64,000 nucleotides of DNA from Xaviernesmea oryzae. GTDB taxonomy: Bacteria > Pseudomonadota > Alphaproteobacteria > Rhizobiales > Rhizobiaceae. This document shows, piece by piece, positions 21,066-29,769 of the stretch. A program made the translations under genes and the position numbers. The DNA is taken from contig NZ_FOAM01000002.1 in NCBI RefSeq assembly GCF_900109605.1, forward strand, positions 62,001 to 126,000. Direction: 5' to 3'. How positions within the stretch are numbered: the first letter of the stretch is position 1; every line of letters begins with the position of its first letter. The notes under the pieces are model-generated. The model was not told where the DNA came from. It ran no database searches and saw only the letters and a list, made by a program, of their open reading frames with translations.

Positions 21066-21833
21066 CGGCAGGGCGTCTCTTCCGCAGCCACGGATGGGGC
21101 GGAAGGTCCGGGGGATCGGTCGACGGGTTACTGGATCGGCCGCGGCATGCTCGGCCTGTTCAGCCTGCCGGGCATGATCCTGCTCGTCTCCTTCTCCGGG
21201 TTCGCGGCATTTGCGGCACAGTCCGGCATCCCCATGGCCCAGGCCGTGTTCATGACGGCCGTGATCTGGGCGCTCCCGGCCAAGGTCATTCTTGTGGGCT
21301 CGATCGTCAGTGGCGCGCCGCTGATCGCCGCCTTCCTGGCGGTCACGCTCTCCTCCATCCGTCTGATGCCGATGATCGCCGCACTGGTTCCGGAGATCCG
21401 CACGCGCGAGACGCCGACCTGGGCGCTGCTCCTCGTCTCGCATCTCATCGCCATCACGGCCTGGGTCATGGCCATGCAGCGGGTGCAGGCCGTGCCGCGC
21501 GCCCATCGTTTCGCCTATGTCACGGCCCTCGGTCTGACGCTGACGCTCTCCAGCATGACGCTGGTGGCGCTCGTCTATCCCTTCGTGGCCACCTTTCCGC
21601 CGCTGGTCGCCGGCTGCCTGTTCTTCATGACGCCGGTCTACTTCCTCGCTTCGATCTGGAGTTCGGCGCGGCAGCGGGTCATCCTCGTGGCCCTCGTGGT
21701 TGGCCTCGCGATCGGTCCCTTTGCCGCAATCGCCTTTCCCGATATCGACATTCTGATCTCCGGCATCGGTGGCGGCACGCTCGCCTGGGCGATCGAGCGC
21801 GCCTGGCGCAAGCGGGAGGAGCGTGCGGCATGA
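21006..21833 (+). CDS. azlC: AzlC family branched-chain amino acid exporter, large subunit
   Basis: Integral membrane protein of the AzlC/YgaZ family, which exports branched-chain amino acids with AzlD. 275 residues as annotated. The core from residue 40 has about six to seven helices (MLGLFSLPGMILLVSFSGF, FMTAVIWALPAKVILVGSIV, FAYVTALGLTLTLSSMTLVA, ILVALVVGLAIGPFAAIAF) and the family block SGAPLIAAFLAVTLSSIRLMP. The start is uncertain. The only ATG ahead of the conserved core is 21006, which lies inside a repeat, so the first 20 residues are repeat-encoded; the next in-frame ATG is 21147. The stop overlaps azlD by ATGA. Confidence 0.8.
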   Translation: MRNKKLDHRANSGFRADALERQGVSSAATDGAEGPGDRSTGYWIGRGMLGLFSLPGMILLVSFSGFAAFAAQSGIPMAQAVFMTAVIWALPAKVILVGSIVSGAPLIAAFLAVTLSSIRLMPMIAALVPEIRTRETPTWALLLVSHLIAITAWVMAMQRVQAVPRAHRFAYVTALGLTLTLSSMTLVALVYPFVATFPPLVAGCLFFMTPVYFLASIWSSARQRVILVALVVGLAIGPFAAIAFPDIDILISGIGGGTLAWAIERAWRKREERAA

Positions 21834-22174
21834 GCTGGACACCGGGCCTGGAAGGCTATGTCTTCATTCTGATCGCGGGCTTTCTCGCCACCGACATCTG
21901 GCGCTGGCTGGGTGTGCTGGCTGGCAATCGTCTGGATGAGTCGTCGGAAACGCTCAACTGGGTGCGGGCTGTGGCCACCGCCCTCGTCGCCGCCGTCGTG
22001 TCGAAGCTGATCGTTTTTCCGACGGGCGAACTCGCCGCTTCGCCACTTTGGGTACGCCTGCTTGCCGTCACCGTCGGTGCGGTCGCCTTTTTTCTTGGGC
22101 GGCGCATTCCAGCCATCGGCATTGGCGCAGCGATCGCGACGCTCGCAGCCGCGCTCTGGTGGATCGGTTTCTGA
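21830..22174 (+). CDS. azlD: AzlD family membrane protein, small exporter subunit
   Basis: 114 residues, four predicted helices: EGYVFILIAGFLATDIWRWL, WVRAVATALVAAVVSKLIV, LWVRLLAVTVGAVAFFLG and IGIGAAIATLAAALWWIGF. This is the AzlD/YgaH partner that combines with AzlC in branched-chain amino acid export. The ATG at 21830 overlaps the azlC stop as ATGA, and GGGAGGA lies upstream, so translation is coupled. The C-terminus is wholly hydrophobic, as in the family. Confidence 0.88.
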   Translation: MSWTPGLEGYVFILIAGFLATDIWRWLGVLAGNRLDESSETLNWVRAVATALVAAVVSKLIVFPTGELAASPLWVRLLAVTVGAVAFFLGRRIPAIGIGAAIATLAAALWWIGF

Positions 22175-22298
22175 TCGGAATTTCGATCTCCCTCGCTGCA
22201 GTCGAGCCATCATCAAGACAACGGCGCATGTTCGCCGGGCGCGCCGCCCTATATGGGAGACATTGCCGTTACGGCGATTTGCGGATGGGAGATGCGCG

Positions 22299-23207
22299 AT
22301 GCAGGACAGGCGGCATGCTCTGGGTTGGACACTTCTAGCGGCATTGGCCGCGGTGCTGGTCTATGTCAATCCGCTGGCGGATCTCGCGGCCTCCTACAAC
22401 AAGGACGTCACCATCGGCAGCACGGCGCTGTACGGCACGTTGAGGGTCATGAATTCGGTCATGAGCGTGGCCAAGGATGCCGATGTCACCGGCGGTGTCG
22501 GTGTCGCCTCGGTCACGGCCAGTCCCGGGCAATTGCTGCAGCCGGTGACAAACACGATCGACAGGATGGCCGACCTGCTCTTCTGGCTGGCGATCCTGTC
22601 CGGCATCCTGTCGACGATCGTTCTGCCCGTCGCCAAGGTTGCCGCCTGCGGCCTCGGTCTCGTTGCAGGCGTGCGCGCGCTTCTCAGCGCCGCTCGCAGC
22701 CCCCTGCCACCGATTGCAGACAGGCTCATGCGGGGCTTCCTCGTGCTCGGCCTTTTAGGCGCGCTCGCGCTGCCGCTCGCTTATACGGTCGCCTTCACGG
22801 CCGGGCAGGCCATGACCGATTCCGCTTGGCAGCAGGCCACAGCCGTTTTCGAGCGGCTTCAGACGGATTATGACGACAAGGCGGTGACGGAGACACTGGC
22901 GCCCGCGCCGCAGCCGACGCCCCAGGTGCCGGCTGAAGACCAGGGCTTGCTCGGGCGCATCGGCACGGCGATCGGCGCTTCGGGCGCGGCGCTGTCGGAT
23001 ACGGTCACCGCCGCGTCGGGCGTCGTCGACCGCCTCTCGGAGGGGCTGATTTCTCAGGCCAAGGTGGTGGCCGACGGCGTGGCGATTTCAGGCGATCTCT
23101 TCAACGCCTCGATCGCCATCGCCGTCTCTTATCTCGTGCGCGTGCTCGTCCTTCCGGCCCTGATCCTCGGCGCCTGCCTCTATCTGATCCGGCTGGCTTT
23201 TCGCTGA
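22299..23207 (+). CDS. Membrane protein of unknown function
   Basis: 302 residues; I do not recognise a named family. Layout: a membrane helix at the N-terminus (HALGWTLLAALAAVLVYVNP), a soluble stretch (35-90) with TIGSTALYGTLRVMNSVMSV, a pair of helices (LLFWLAILSGILSTIVLPVA, MRGFLVLGLLGALALPLAYT), a probable periplasmic region (175-260) with a Pro/Gln-rich linker (PAPQPTPQVPAEDQ) and a Gly/Ala-rich amphipathic part, and a last helix (VLVLPALILGACLYLIRLAF). The ATG at 22299 follows GGGAG. It sits 124 bases after azlD on the same strand and may be co-transcribed. No catalytic motif is visible. Confidence 0.75.
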   Translation: MQDRRHALGWTLLAALAAVLVYVNPLADLAASYNKDVTIGSTALYGTLRVMNSVMSVAKDADVTGGVGVASVTASPGQLLQPVTNTIDRMADLLFWLAILSGILSTIVLPVAKVAACGLGLVAGVRALLSAARSPLPPIADRLMRGFLVLGLLGALALPLAYTVAFTAGQAMTDSAWQQATAVFERLQTDYDDKAVTETLAPAPQPTPQVPAEDQGLLGRIGTAIGASGAALSDTVTAASGVVDRLSEGLISQAKVVADGVAISGDLFNASIAIAVSYLVRVLVLPALILGACLYLIRLAFR

Positions 23208-23256
23208 ATTGCAACTGCGAAGGCGATGAGCTGCGTCCGGTGACGGGCCTATTTTG

Positions 23257-23685
23257 CTATTCGCCAAGCAGCGCGCGCAGCTTGTCCGCCTGAGCGGCCA
23301 GAACGGCATGGTCGGCCATCGTACCGGTATGCGGCTTGAGCGGCTGGCCTTCGTGGCGGGGGATGACGTGGACATGCAGGTGGAACACGGATTGTCCGCC
23401 GGCCGCTTCGTTGAACTGCATGATGGAGATGCCGTCCGCCTCGAAGGCTTGCTGAGCGGCCTTCGCCACCTTCTGCACCACCTGGATCAGGCCGGTGAGC
23501 GTGGCCGGGTCGGCGTCGAGCAGGTTGCGTGACGGCGTCTTGGGCACGACCAGCACATGGCCATCCGCCTGGGGCATCACATCCATGAAGGCGATGGTGG
23601 CATCGTCCTCATAGACACGGTGGCACGGGATCTCGCCACGCAGGATCTTGGCGAAGATATTGTCGGTGTCGTAGGTGGCGCTCAT
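23257..23685 (-). CDS. HIT family protein (histidine-triad nucleotide hydrolase)
   Basis: 142 residues. The HIT signature HLHVHVIPR contains the catalytic His of the H-phi-H-phi-H triad, preceded by FNEAAGGQSVFH; the N-terminus has NIFAKILRGEIPCHRVYEDD. Family members hydrolyse purine nucleotide phosphoramidates or dinucleotides such as Ap4A. The ATG at 23685 follows a perfect AGGAGG; the 17 in-frame codons upstream are not conserved. Last gene of a minus-strand cluster with the DUF482 protein, GDPD and RidA, 128 bases after the DUF482 gene. Confidence 0.93.
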   Translation of the reverse strand: MSATYDTDNIFAKILRGEIPCHRVYEDDATIAFMDVMPQADGHVLVVPKTPSRNLLDADPATLTGLIQVVQKVAKAAQQAFEADGISIMQFNEAAGGQSVFHLHVHVIPRHEGQPLKPHTGTMADHAVLAAQADKLRALLGE

Positions 23686-23813
23686 CGGGGTCCTCCTGTT
23701 CGCGAATGGCTTGGCTCGGTGCCATCGGCGGATCAACGGCTTGGGCGATCTCTCATGAAAGAGATCAAAGCGAACCGCAAGGGCCGCGCCAAGCGCTTCG
23801 CCGGCGCCTCACG

Positions 23814-25019
23814 CTATTCGATCTCCTCGCCCTCGCGCAGCTGCCGCTCGCCCTTTCGAAACGGGCCGTGCTCCGAAAGCATGGCGCCCATGGCTTCGAC
23901 ATCGAGGCGCTCACGTTCAAGATAGGCCTCAACGGCGCGCCTTAAGCCCGGATGGGCGATATGATGCATCGAATGCGTCGTCACCGGCAGATAGCCGCGC
24001 GCCAGCTTGTGTTCGCCTTGCGCGCCGGCCTCGACGCGGGCGAGCTTCTTCTCGATCGCGAACTCGATGGCCTGGTGATAGCAAACTTCGAAATGCAGAA
24101 AGGGATGATCCTCGATACAGCCCCAATGCCGGCCATAGAGCGCATCCTCGCCGATGAAATTGATGGCGCCGGCGATGTAGCGGCCCTCGCGCTTGGCCAT
24201 CACCAGAAGGATATCTTCCGGCATGCGCTCGCCGATCAGCGAGAAGAAGGTGCGTGTCAGATAGGGCCGGCCCCATTTGCGGCTGCCGGTATCCATGTAG
24301 AAGGCAAAGAACTGGTCCCAGACCGCTTCGGTCAGATCCGAGCCGGTCAGCCAGTCGATGGAAATCCCGTTTTCGAGCGCTGCGCGCCGCTCCTTCTTCA
24401 GCGCCTTGCGCTTGCGCGACGCCAGCGTCTCCAGGAAATCGTCATGCGTGCCATAACCGGCATTGGTAAAGTGGAATTGCTGGTCGGTGCGGTGGAGAAA
24501 GCGGGCCGCCTCCAGGGTTGGAAGCTCGCTCTCTGGCATGAAGGTCACATGGGCCGAAGAGGCGCCAAGCCGCCGTGTCAGCTCTTGAAGCCCCGCCGTC
24601 AGCGCCATGCGCGTGGCCGTGGGATCGACATGCAGCGCGCTGAGCAGCCGCGGCCCGGTGGCGGGCGTGAAAGGAACGGAGCACTGCAGCTTCGGGTAAT
24701 ATTGCCCGCCCGCCCGCTCCAAGGCATCCGCCCAGCCATGGTCGAAGACATATTCGCCCTGGCTGTGGTTCTTGAGATAGCAGGGAAGCGCGCCGATCAG
24801 CCCGCCCTCGTCATCCTCGATCAGCAGGTGCTGGCCAAGCCAGCCGGTCTTGGCCGTGGCCGAACCGGATTCTTCGAGCGCCGAGAGATAGGCGTGCGAG
24901 ATGAACGGGTTATAGACATGCCCGGCCTGGCCGCGCGCCGCTCCGCCGAGCCGCGCCCATATATCCCTGCCGATCGCCGAAAAGGCGGTCTCGATGCGGA
25001 TGCTGATATCGCCGCTCAC
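23814..25019 (-). CDS. GNAT-like N-acyltransferase, DUF482 / FemAB-type
   Basis: 401 residues. The arrangement matches the DUF482 (peptidogalycan biosynthesis-like) family of double-GNAT fold proteins: an N-terminal HVYNPFISHAYLSALEESG block, a middle GQYYPKLQCSVPFTPATGPR block, TFMPESELP, and a C-terminal ALYGRHWGCIEDHPFLHFE / AQGEHKLARGYLPVTTHSMH block. FemAB relatives transfer aminoacyl groups to cell-wall precursors, but the substrate of this family is not known to me. The ATG at 25019 overlaps the GDPD stop by ATGA, so it is translationally coupled to that gene. Confidence 0.85.
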   Translation of the reverse strand: MSGDISIRIETAFSAIGRDIWARLGGAARGQAGHVYNPFISHAYLSALEESGSATAKTGWLGQHLLIEDDEGGLIGALPCYLKNHSQGEYVFDHGWADALERAGGQYYPKLQCSVPFTPATGPRLLSALHVDPTATRMALTAGLQELTRRLGASSAHVTFMPESELPTLEAARFLHRTDQQFHFTNAGYGTHDDFLETLASRKRKALKKERRAALENGISIDWLTGSDLTEAVWDQFFAFYMDTGSRKWGRPYLTRTFFSLIGERMPEDILLVMAKREGRYIAGAINFIGEDALYGRHWGCIEDHPFLHFEVCYHQAIEFAIEKKLARVEAGAQGEHKLARGYLPVTTHSMHHIAHPGLRRAVEAYLERERLDVEAMGAMLSEHGPFRKGERQLREGEEIE

Positions 25020-25747
25020 TTGCTGTGCTCAAGCCTTTCCGAGGGGTCGAAGCCTTCGAAGGTGATCTGGTCGGCTTCCGCATAGCTGTGCGTCAGCGCG
25101 GCCTCGTCTCGCACCGTCCAGGTGATCACCGGAAGGTCGCGCGCCTTCACCCCGTCCACGAAGGGGTTCGGGAGATGACCATAGAAATAGGAGGTGAAAT
25201 CGAGCCCTAGCGCCATGGCTTTTTCGTGGCGCTCAAAATCCTCAGGGCGTGCGCCGTCTGCCGTCAGCCCAAGCGGGTAGGGCACGTCCAGCGCCTTGAG
25301 GTCGGCCAAAAGCCAAGCATCGAAGCTCATCAGCGCCACCGGCCCCGCATACTCCTCCAGCACCTCGGCAACGGCGGCGGCAAAGCCCTCATCGTCGCCC
25401 TTGCGGCCTTTCAGCTCGATCACCAGCGGCACCCGGCCTGCCACCAGCTGCAGCGTCTGCCGCAGCGTCGGCACCTTGTCCCGCGTGCCGCCGATCGTCA
25501 AAAGACTCAACTCGCCGGCGGTGCGGGCCCGCACGTCGCCGGCAAGGCCGCAGAGCCGCTGCGTGTCGTCATCATGGAAGACCACGGGCACGCTGTCGGC
25601 CGCATATTGCAGGTCGCATTCGATCGCAAAACCTTTATCGACTGCGCGCTTAAAGGCCGAGAGCGTGTTTTCCCAAACGGCTTTGTTCATGTCGTGATAG
25701 CCGCGATGGGCGATCGGTGTCGTCTTCAGCCAGCTCATGTCGGTCAT
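25016..25747 (-). CDS. Glycerophosphodiester phosphodiesterase
   Basis: 243 residues, GDPD TIM-barrel. Hydrolyses deacylated phospholipids to glycerol 3-phosphate and an alcohol. Motifs: the N-terminal IAHRGYHD with the catalytic His, ENTLSAF, IECDLQYAADSVPVVFHDDD (metal Glu/Asp and second His), LVIELKGRKGD, and a C-terminal VITWTVRDEA. No signal peptide, so cytoplasmic. It starts at 25747, 18 bases after the RidA gene, and overlaps the DUF482 gene at its 3' end, so it is the centre of an operon. Confidence 0.92.
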   Translation of the reverse strand: MTDMSWLKTTPIAHRGYHDMNKAVWENTLSAFKRAVDKGFAIECDLQYAADSVPVVFHDDDTQRLCGLAGDVRARTAGELSLLTIGGTRDKVPTLRQTLQLVAGRVPLVIELKGRKGDDEGFAAAVAEVLEEYAGPVALMSFDAWLLADLKALDVPYPLGLTADGARPEDFERHEKAMALGLDFTSYFYGHLPNPFVDGVKARDLPVITWTVRDEAALTHSYAEADQITFEGFDPSERLEHSK

Positions 25748-25765
25748 GATATGCGCCCGCAGGTC

Positions 25766-26248
25766 TCAGGCGACTTCAAGAACCGCGTCGATCTCGACGG
25801 CGGCATCGAAGGGCAGGGCGGCCATGCCGACGGCAGCACGCGCATGGCGTCCGGCATCGCCCAGAACGGTGGCGATCAGGTTCGAGGCGCCGTTCATGAC
25901 CAGATGCTGCTCGACGAAATCAGGCGTGGAGGCAATGAACCCATTGAGCTTGACCACGCGGCGAATGCGCGAGAGGTCGCCATCGAGCGCGGCCTTGGCC
26001 TGGGCGAGGATGTTGATGGCGCAGAGTTCTGCCGCGCGCTGGCCGGCGCTGACATCGACGCCGGCTCCGAGCTTGCCCGTGACCGCAACCTTGCCGGCCT
26101 CCATCGGCAGCTGGCCGGAAATGAACAGCTGGTTGCCCGAGAGGACATAGGGCACGTAATTGGCCGCCGGGGCGGCGGCAACCGGAAGCGTGATGCCGAG
26201 TTCGGCGATTTTTGCGTCGATCTGGTCGGAAGCAGAGGCGGCGGACAT
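25766..26248 (-). CDS. RidA family enamine/imine deaminase
   Basis: 160 residues. RidA (YjgF/YER057c/UK114) proteins hydrolyse reactive 2-aminoacrylate-type intermediates from PLP enzymes. The longer subgroup is represented here: IDAKIAELGITLPVAAAPAANY, LSGNQLFISGQLPMEAGKV, LSRIRRVVKLNGFIASTPDF and ASNLIATVLGDAGRHARAAV. The catalytic Arg of RidA proper (xxRxxxG near residue 105) is replaced by a longer block, as in the Rid subfamilies of less certain activity. The ATG at 26248 follows CCGGAG. First gene of the minus-strand cluster, divergent from eipB. Confidence 0.88.
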   Translation of the reverse strand: MSAASASDQIDAKIAELGITLPVAAAPAANYVPYVLSGNQLFISGQLPMEAGKVAVTGKLGAGVDVSAGQRAAELCAINILAQAKAALDGDLSRIRRVVKLNGFIASTPDFVEQHLVMNGASNLIATVLGDAGRHARAAVGMAALPFDAAVEIDAVLEVA

Positions 26249-26442
26249 GATATCTCCGGATTCGGGTCGATTGTGTTTTGCCGGCGAATGCGGCATGCAG
26301 GCGGTTCGAGCGAAGCCTTGGGCTCAGCCTGAAAGGCGTGGCCGGGCAGACTTGGCGGATGGTGACTGCCGACGACGCAGCTGCGCCGCGCCGCCAGACT
26401 GCCTTCTATCGCATCGCCGCGCAAACCGACAGGAGCAAGCGC

Positions 26443-27336
26443 ATGTTTCCGAAAACCTTCGCAAATCTCCTGAGCCCCCATCGACGCTGCCAGGTGGCGC
26501 CCCGGCAGGGCCTGGCGCCCTTCGGCATCGCTGGCATTGCCGTCCTGCTCCTGGCTGCGCCCGCGCCGGCTTTTGCCGTCACCGCGCTCGTGCCTCATCG
26601 CGCGGTTTATGATCTGCAGCTTCAGGATGCGACCGAGCAATCCGGCATCTCCAACATGTATGGCCGGATGGTCTACGAATTCAACGGCTCGGCATGCGCA
26701 GGCTACACGGTCAGTTTCCGCTTCGTCACCAAGGTCGACAGCGGCGAAGAGGTGCGCACCACCGACCAGCAGACCACGACCTTCGAGGACCCGCATGGCA
26801 GCTTTCGCTTCCTGACGCGCTCTTTTACCGACGACAAGCTCGAAAAGGAGGTGCGTGGCACCGCGCAGGAAACGGACAAAGGACTGGCGGTCGATCTGGC
26901 CGCGCCGCAGAAGCGGGCGATCGAGCTGACGCGCGCGCTGTTTCCGACCGAGCATATGCTCGATGTGATCGAACGGGCCCGCAAGGGGGAGAAGCTGTTC
27001 GAGGCGCGGGTCTTCGATGGCTCCGACTCCGGCGACAAATCCATGCTGACGACCACCGTCATCGGCGCGGAACAGAAGGCCGGCGCCGATGGGCAGGACC
27101 GCGATGCGGACAAGGCCGGTACGCTGGCTAAAAGCCCCTATTGGCCTGTCACCATCGCCTATTTCGAGGATCATTCGGTGGGCGACACCACGCCGACCTA
27201 CAGAATGACCTTCAAGCTCTATGAAAACGGCGTGACTCGCGACTTGACGCTCGATTACGGCGATTTCGTCCTGACGGGAAAGCTGGCGAAGCTCGACCTA
27301 TTCAAGCAAGACGACTGCAAGACGGAACAGAAATAG
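26443..27336 (+). CDS. eipB: EipB-like cell-envelope integrity protein (DUF1849)
   Basis: 297 residues, exported. A hydrophobic signal (FGIAGIAVLLLAAPAPAFA, cut near residue 45) precedes PHRAVYDLQLQDA, the family opening, then MYGRMVYEFNGSACAGYTVS. EipB is a periplasmic beta-spiral protein required for envelope stability in Brucella and related bacteria. Its conserved disulfide corresponds here to Cys85 and Cys292, five residues before the end. The ATG at 26443 follows AGGAG; in-frame codons from 26278 lack similarity. It lies between the RidA cluster and rpsB. Family assignment is good, role inferred from the Brucella protein. Confidence 0.88.
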   Translation: MFPKTFANLLSPHRRCQVAPRQGLAPFGIAGIAVLLLAAPAPAFAVTALVPHRAVYDLQLQDATEQSGISNMYGRMVYEFNGSACAGYTVSFRFVTKVDSGEEVRTTDQQTTTFEDPHGSFRFLTRSFTDDKLEKEVRGTAQETDKGLAVDLAAPQKRAIELTRALFPTEHMLDVIERARKGEKLFEARVFDGSDSGDKSMLTTTVIGAEQKAGADGQDRDADKAGTLAKSPYWPVTIAYFEDHSVGDTTPTYRMTFKLYENGVTRDLTLDYGDFVLTGKLAKLDLFKQDDCKTEQK

Positions 27337-27351
27337 GCGGGAAAGCGACCT

Positions 27352-27374
27352 ATTCGGCGTCTTATGCGCCGAAT
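27352..27374 (+). other. Stem-loop after eipB
   Basis: ATTCGGCG, a 7-base loop, CGCCGAAT: a perfect 8-bp stem 15 bases after the eipB stop, in the 218-base rpsB leader. No T-run follows, so either a weak terminator or the start of rpsB leader structure. Confidence 0.4.
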
Positions 27375-27554
27375 TCGGACCTTCGGCCTTGCTTGTTCGC
27401 CGGCCATCCTGTATGGCGCCCCCCATTCCACACGCGGAGTTGGGATCGACCGGGAGACATCCGGCGGTTCCGCCGGTGCCGTGCCAAGCCTCGAAAACGG
27501 GGCAGAGCCGGCTGATAGCTTCGCGGAGGTTCAACCGGAAAAGGAGAAAAAGGC

Positions 27555-28322
27555 ATGGCATTGCCTGATTTCAGCATGCGCCAGCTTCTGGAAGCTGGTG
27601 TTCACTTCGGCCACCAGACCCATCGCTGGAACCCGAAGATGAAGCCCTACATCTTTGGTGAGCGTTCGAACGTTCACATCATCGACCTGGCCCAGAGCGT
27701 TCCGATGCTGTCGCGCGCCCTTCAGGTCGTCAGCGACACCGTTGCCCGTGGCGGCCGCGTTCTGTTCGTCGGCACCAAGCGCCAGGCTTCCGACATCATC
27801 GCCGATGCCGCCAAGCGTTCGGCCCAGTATTACGTCAATGCCCGCTGGCTCGGCGGCATGATGACCAACTGGAAGACGATCTCGAACTCGATCCAGCGCC
27901 TGCGCAAGCTCGACGAAATCCTGGCATCCGACGCCCAGGGCTTCACCAAGAAGGAACGCCTGAACCTCGAGCGCGAGCGTGAAAAGCTCAACCGTGCGCT
28001 CGGCGGTATCCGCGACATGGGCGGCGTTCCGGACCTGATGTTCATCATCGACACCAACAAGGAATCGATCGCCATCGACGAAGCCAAGCGCCTGGGCATC
28101 CCGGTCGTGGCCATCATCGACTCGAACTGCGATCCGGACCGCATCGATTACCCGATCCCCGGCAATGACGACGCGTCGCGCGCCATCGCTCTCTACTGCG
28201 ACCTGATCTCGCGCGCCGCCCTCGACGGTATCGCCCGTCAGCAGGGCGCTTCCGGCCGCGATCTCGGCGCTGCCGCCGAACTGCAGCTCGAGCCCGCGCT
28301 CGAAGAAAGCACGGAAGCCTGA
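27555..28322 (+). CDS. rpsB: 30S ribosomal protein S2
   Basis: Protein of the small ribosomal subunit, needed for S1 docking. 255 residues, starting [20 protein letters not shown] with the family blocks [47 protein letters not shown] and [20 protein letters not shown]. The ATG at 27555 follows AAGGAGAAAAAGG. Paired with tsf downstream as in most bacteria, here with an unusually structured 284-base spacer. Confidence 0.98.
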   Translation: MALPDFSMRQLLEAGVHFGHQTHRWNPKMKPYIFGERSNVHIIDLAQSVPMLSRALQVVSDTVARGGRVLFVGTKRQASDIIADAAKRSAQYYVNARWLGGMMTNWKTISNSIQRLRKLDEILASDAQGFTKKERLNLEREREKLNRALGGIRDMGGVPDLMFIIDTNKESIAIDEAKRLGIPVVAIIDSNCDPDRIDYPIPGNDDASRAIALYCDLISRAALDGIARQQGASGRDLGAAAELQLEPALEESTEA

Positions 28323-28330
28323 TTGCCGGC

Positions 28331-28406
28331 CCGCCCTTGGTGACAAGGGCGGTGTCTGTCGCAAAGGTCAGCCCGTTCTTGACGATAAGAGCGGCGTCTG
28401 TCGCAA
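28331..28406 (+). repeat. Two tandem 34-nt hairpin units between rpsB and tsf
   Basis: Unit 1 (28331-28364) and unit 2 (28373-28406) are identical at 27 of 34 positions and 8 bases apart. Each has an 8-bp stem with a 6-base loop: CCGCCCTT/AAGGGCGG in unit 1 and CCGTTCTT/AAGAGCGG in unit 2. Both then read on into GTCTGTCGCAA. Of the stem differences, one C-G pair becomes T-A (both sides changed) and one C-G becomes T-G, so pairing is kept. This suggests selection on the RNA fold. Confidence 0.75.
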
Positions 28407-28418
28407 CCGAATGACTGG

Positions 28419-28456
28419 CAGGGCCGTTTAACCGCTGAAATGGGAAAACGGCCCTG
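28419..28456 (+). terminator. Third hairpin in the rpsB-tsf spacer, terminator-like
   Basis: CAGGGCCGTTT pairs perfectly with AAACGGCCCTG (11 bp, 16-base loop), followed by TTCATTTCATC. It is a weak intrinsic terminator or attenuator before tsf, and the tsf ATG is 150 bases further on. Confidence 0.55.
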
Positions 28457-28606
28457 TTCATTTCATCGGCAGGCTTGCCTGCCGCGTGGCATCGGGTTGA
28501 GGTTCATCACGATGTCATGAACGAGGGGCATTCCCCTCACACCTCTGGCACCGCGCCGTTTCATTTGGGCTGCGCGCCACACGGAACCAATCAAAGAGGC
28601 AGGAAG

Positions 28607-29530
28607 ATGAGCGTAACAGCTGCAATGGTGAAGGAACTGCGCGAGAAGTCTGGCGCAGGCATGATGGATTGCAAGAAGGCTCTGGCCGAAACCAACGGCG
28701 ACATGGAAGCGGCTATTGACTGGCTGCGCGCCAAGGGCATTGCCAAGGCCGACAAGAAGTCCGGCCGCACCGCTGCGGAAGGCCTGATTGGCATTGCCAG
28801 CACCGGCACCAAGGCTGTCGTGGTCGAAATCAATTCCGAAACCGACTTCGTCGCCCGGAACGATGCCTTCCAGGATCTCGTGCGCGGCATCGCTGCCGTC
28901 GCCGTCGAGACCGAAGGCACCGTCGATGCCGTTGCCGCCGCCACCTATCCGGCCACCGGCAAGACCGTCGCCGACACCATCAAGGACGCGATCGCCCATA
29001 TCGGCGAAAACATGACGCTGCGCCGCTCCGCCGCCCTGTCGGTCGAAGACGGCGTCGTTTCGACCTATGTCCACAATGCTGTTGCTGATGGCCTCGGCAA
29101 GCTCGGCGTTCTCGTCGCGCTGAAGTCGACCGGCGACAAGGACGCGCTGAACACGATCGGCCGCCAGGTCGCCATGCACATCGCTGCGACCAACCCGCTC
29201 GCCATCCGCGCCAATGAAGTCGACGCCGCCGTTGCTGAACGCGAGCGCAATGTCTTCATCGAACAGTCCCGCGCCTCCGGCAAGCCGGAGAACATCATCG
29301 AAAAGATGGTCGAAGGCCGCATGCGCAAGTTCTTCGAGGAAGTCGCGCTCCTGTCGCAGGCTTTCGTCATGAACCCGGACCTGACGGTCGAGGCCGCCAT
29401 CAAGGAAGCCGAAAAGACTGTCGGCGCACCGATCGAAGTGACCGGCATGGCCCGTCTGCTTCTCGGCGAAGGCGTCGAGAAGGAAGAGACCGACTTCGCC
29501 GCCGAAGTGGCTGCCGCCGCCAAGGGCTGA
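28607..29530 (+). CDS. tsf: Elongation factor Ts
   Basis: Guanine-nucleotide exchange factor that recycles EF-Tu. 307 residues. N-terminal UBA domain [20 protein letters not shown], the EF-Ts signatures [20 protein letters not shown] and [14 protein letters not shown], then the core and dimerisation domains. The ATG at 28607 follows GGCAGGAAG; 44 in-frame codons upstream are spacer. The rpsB-tsf spacer is much longer than in E. coli and heavily structured, which may set the S2:EF-Ts ratio. Confidence 0.98.
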   Translation: MSVTAAMVKELREKSGAGMMDCKKALAETNGDMEAAIDWLRAKGIAKADKKSGRTAAEGLIGIASTGTKAVVVEINSETDFVARNDAFQDLVRGIAAVAVETEGTVDAVAAATYPATGKTVADTIKDAIAHIGENMTLRRSAALSVEDGVVSTYVHNAVADGLGKLGVLVALKSTGDKDALNTIGRQVAMHIAATNPLAIRANEVDAAVAERERNVFIEQSRASGKPENIIEKMVEGRMRKFFEEVALLSQAFVMNPDLTVEAAIKEAEKTVGAPIEVTGMARLLLGEGVEKEETDFAAEVAAAAKG

Positions 29531-29541
29531 GCCGGCACGGT

Positions 29542-29584
29542 ACAGAGCCTCTGCCAGCACGCGTTGCATCGGCGAAGGCTCTGT
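29542..29584 (+). other. Inverted repeat after tsf
   Basis: ACAGAGCC and GGCTCTGT, 27 bases apart, start 12 bases past the tsf stop. A possible 3'-end structure, but the loop is long and no T-run follows. The rest of the 239-base tsf-pyrH spacer shows nothing clear. Confidence 0.3.
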
Positions 29585-29769
29585 GTGCGCTGCAGCAAAA
29601 TCGACGGGAAAACCTAGGGCATCGCGTGGACAACGCGGTGCCCTTCGTGTATCGCGGGGAACGCCGCCGAGGCCGCATACCGGTCCGCAGCATCCCGTTT
29701 TCGCCTGCCGGCTTTGCCGCAGCCCCGCTTTTTCCGCGCTCTTCTTGCGCTTTTCCGACAGGAGTGACG

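Noticed and set aside
17738-21091. A 1117-codon open frame antisense to clpS and clpA
   Set aside because: Its product is His/Arg/Gln-rich with no family signature and mirrors clpA codon structure; antisense open frames are expected at this GC content.
29542-29584. tsf intrinsic terminator
   Set aside because: The inverted repeat has a 27-base loop and no T-run, so it is listed only as an inverted repeat.
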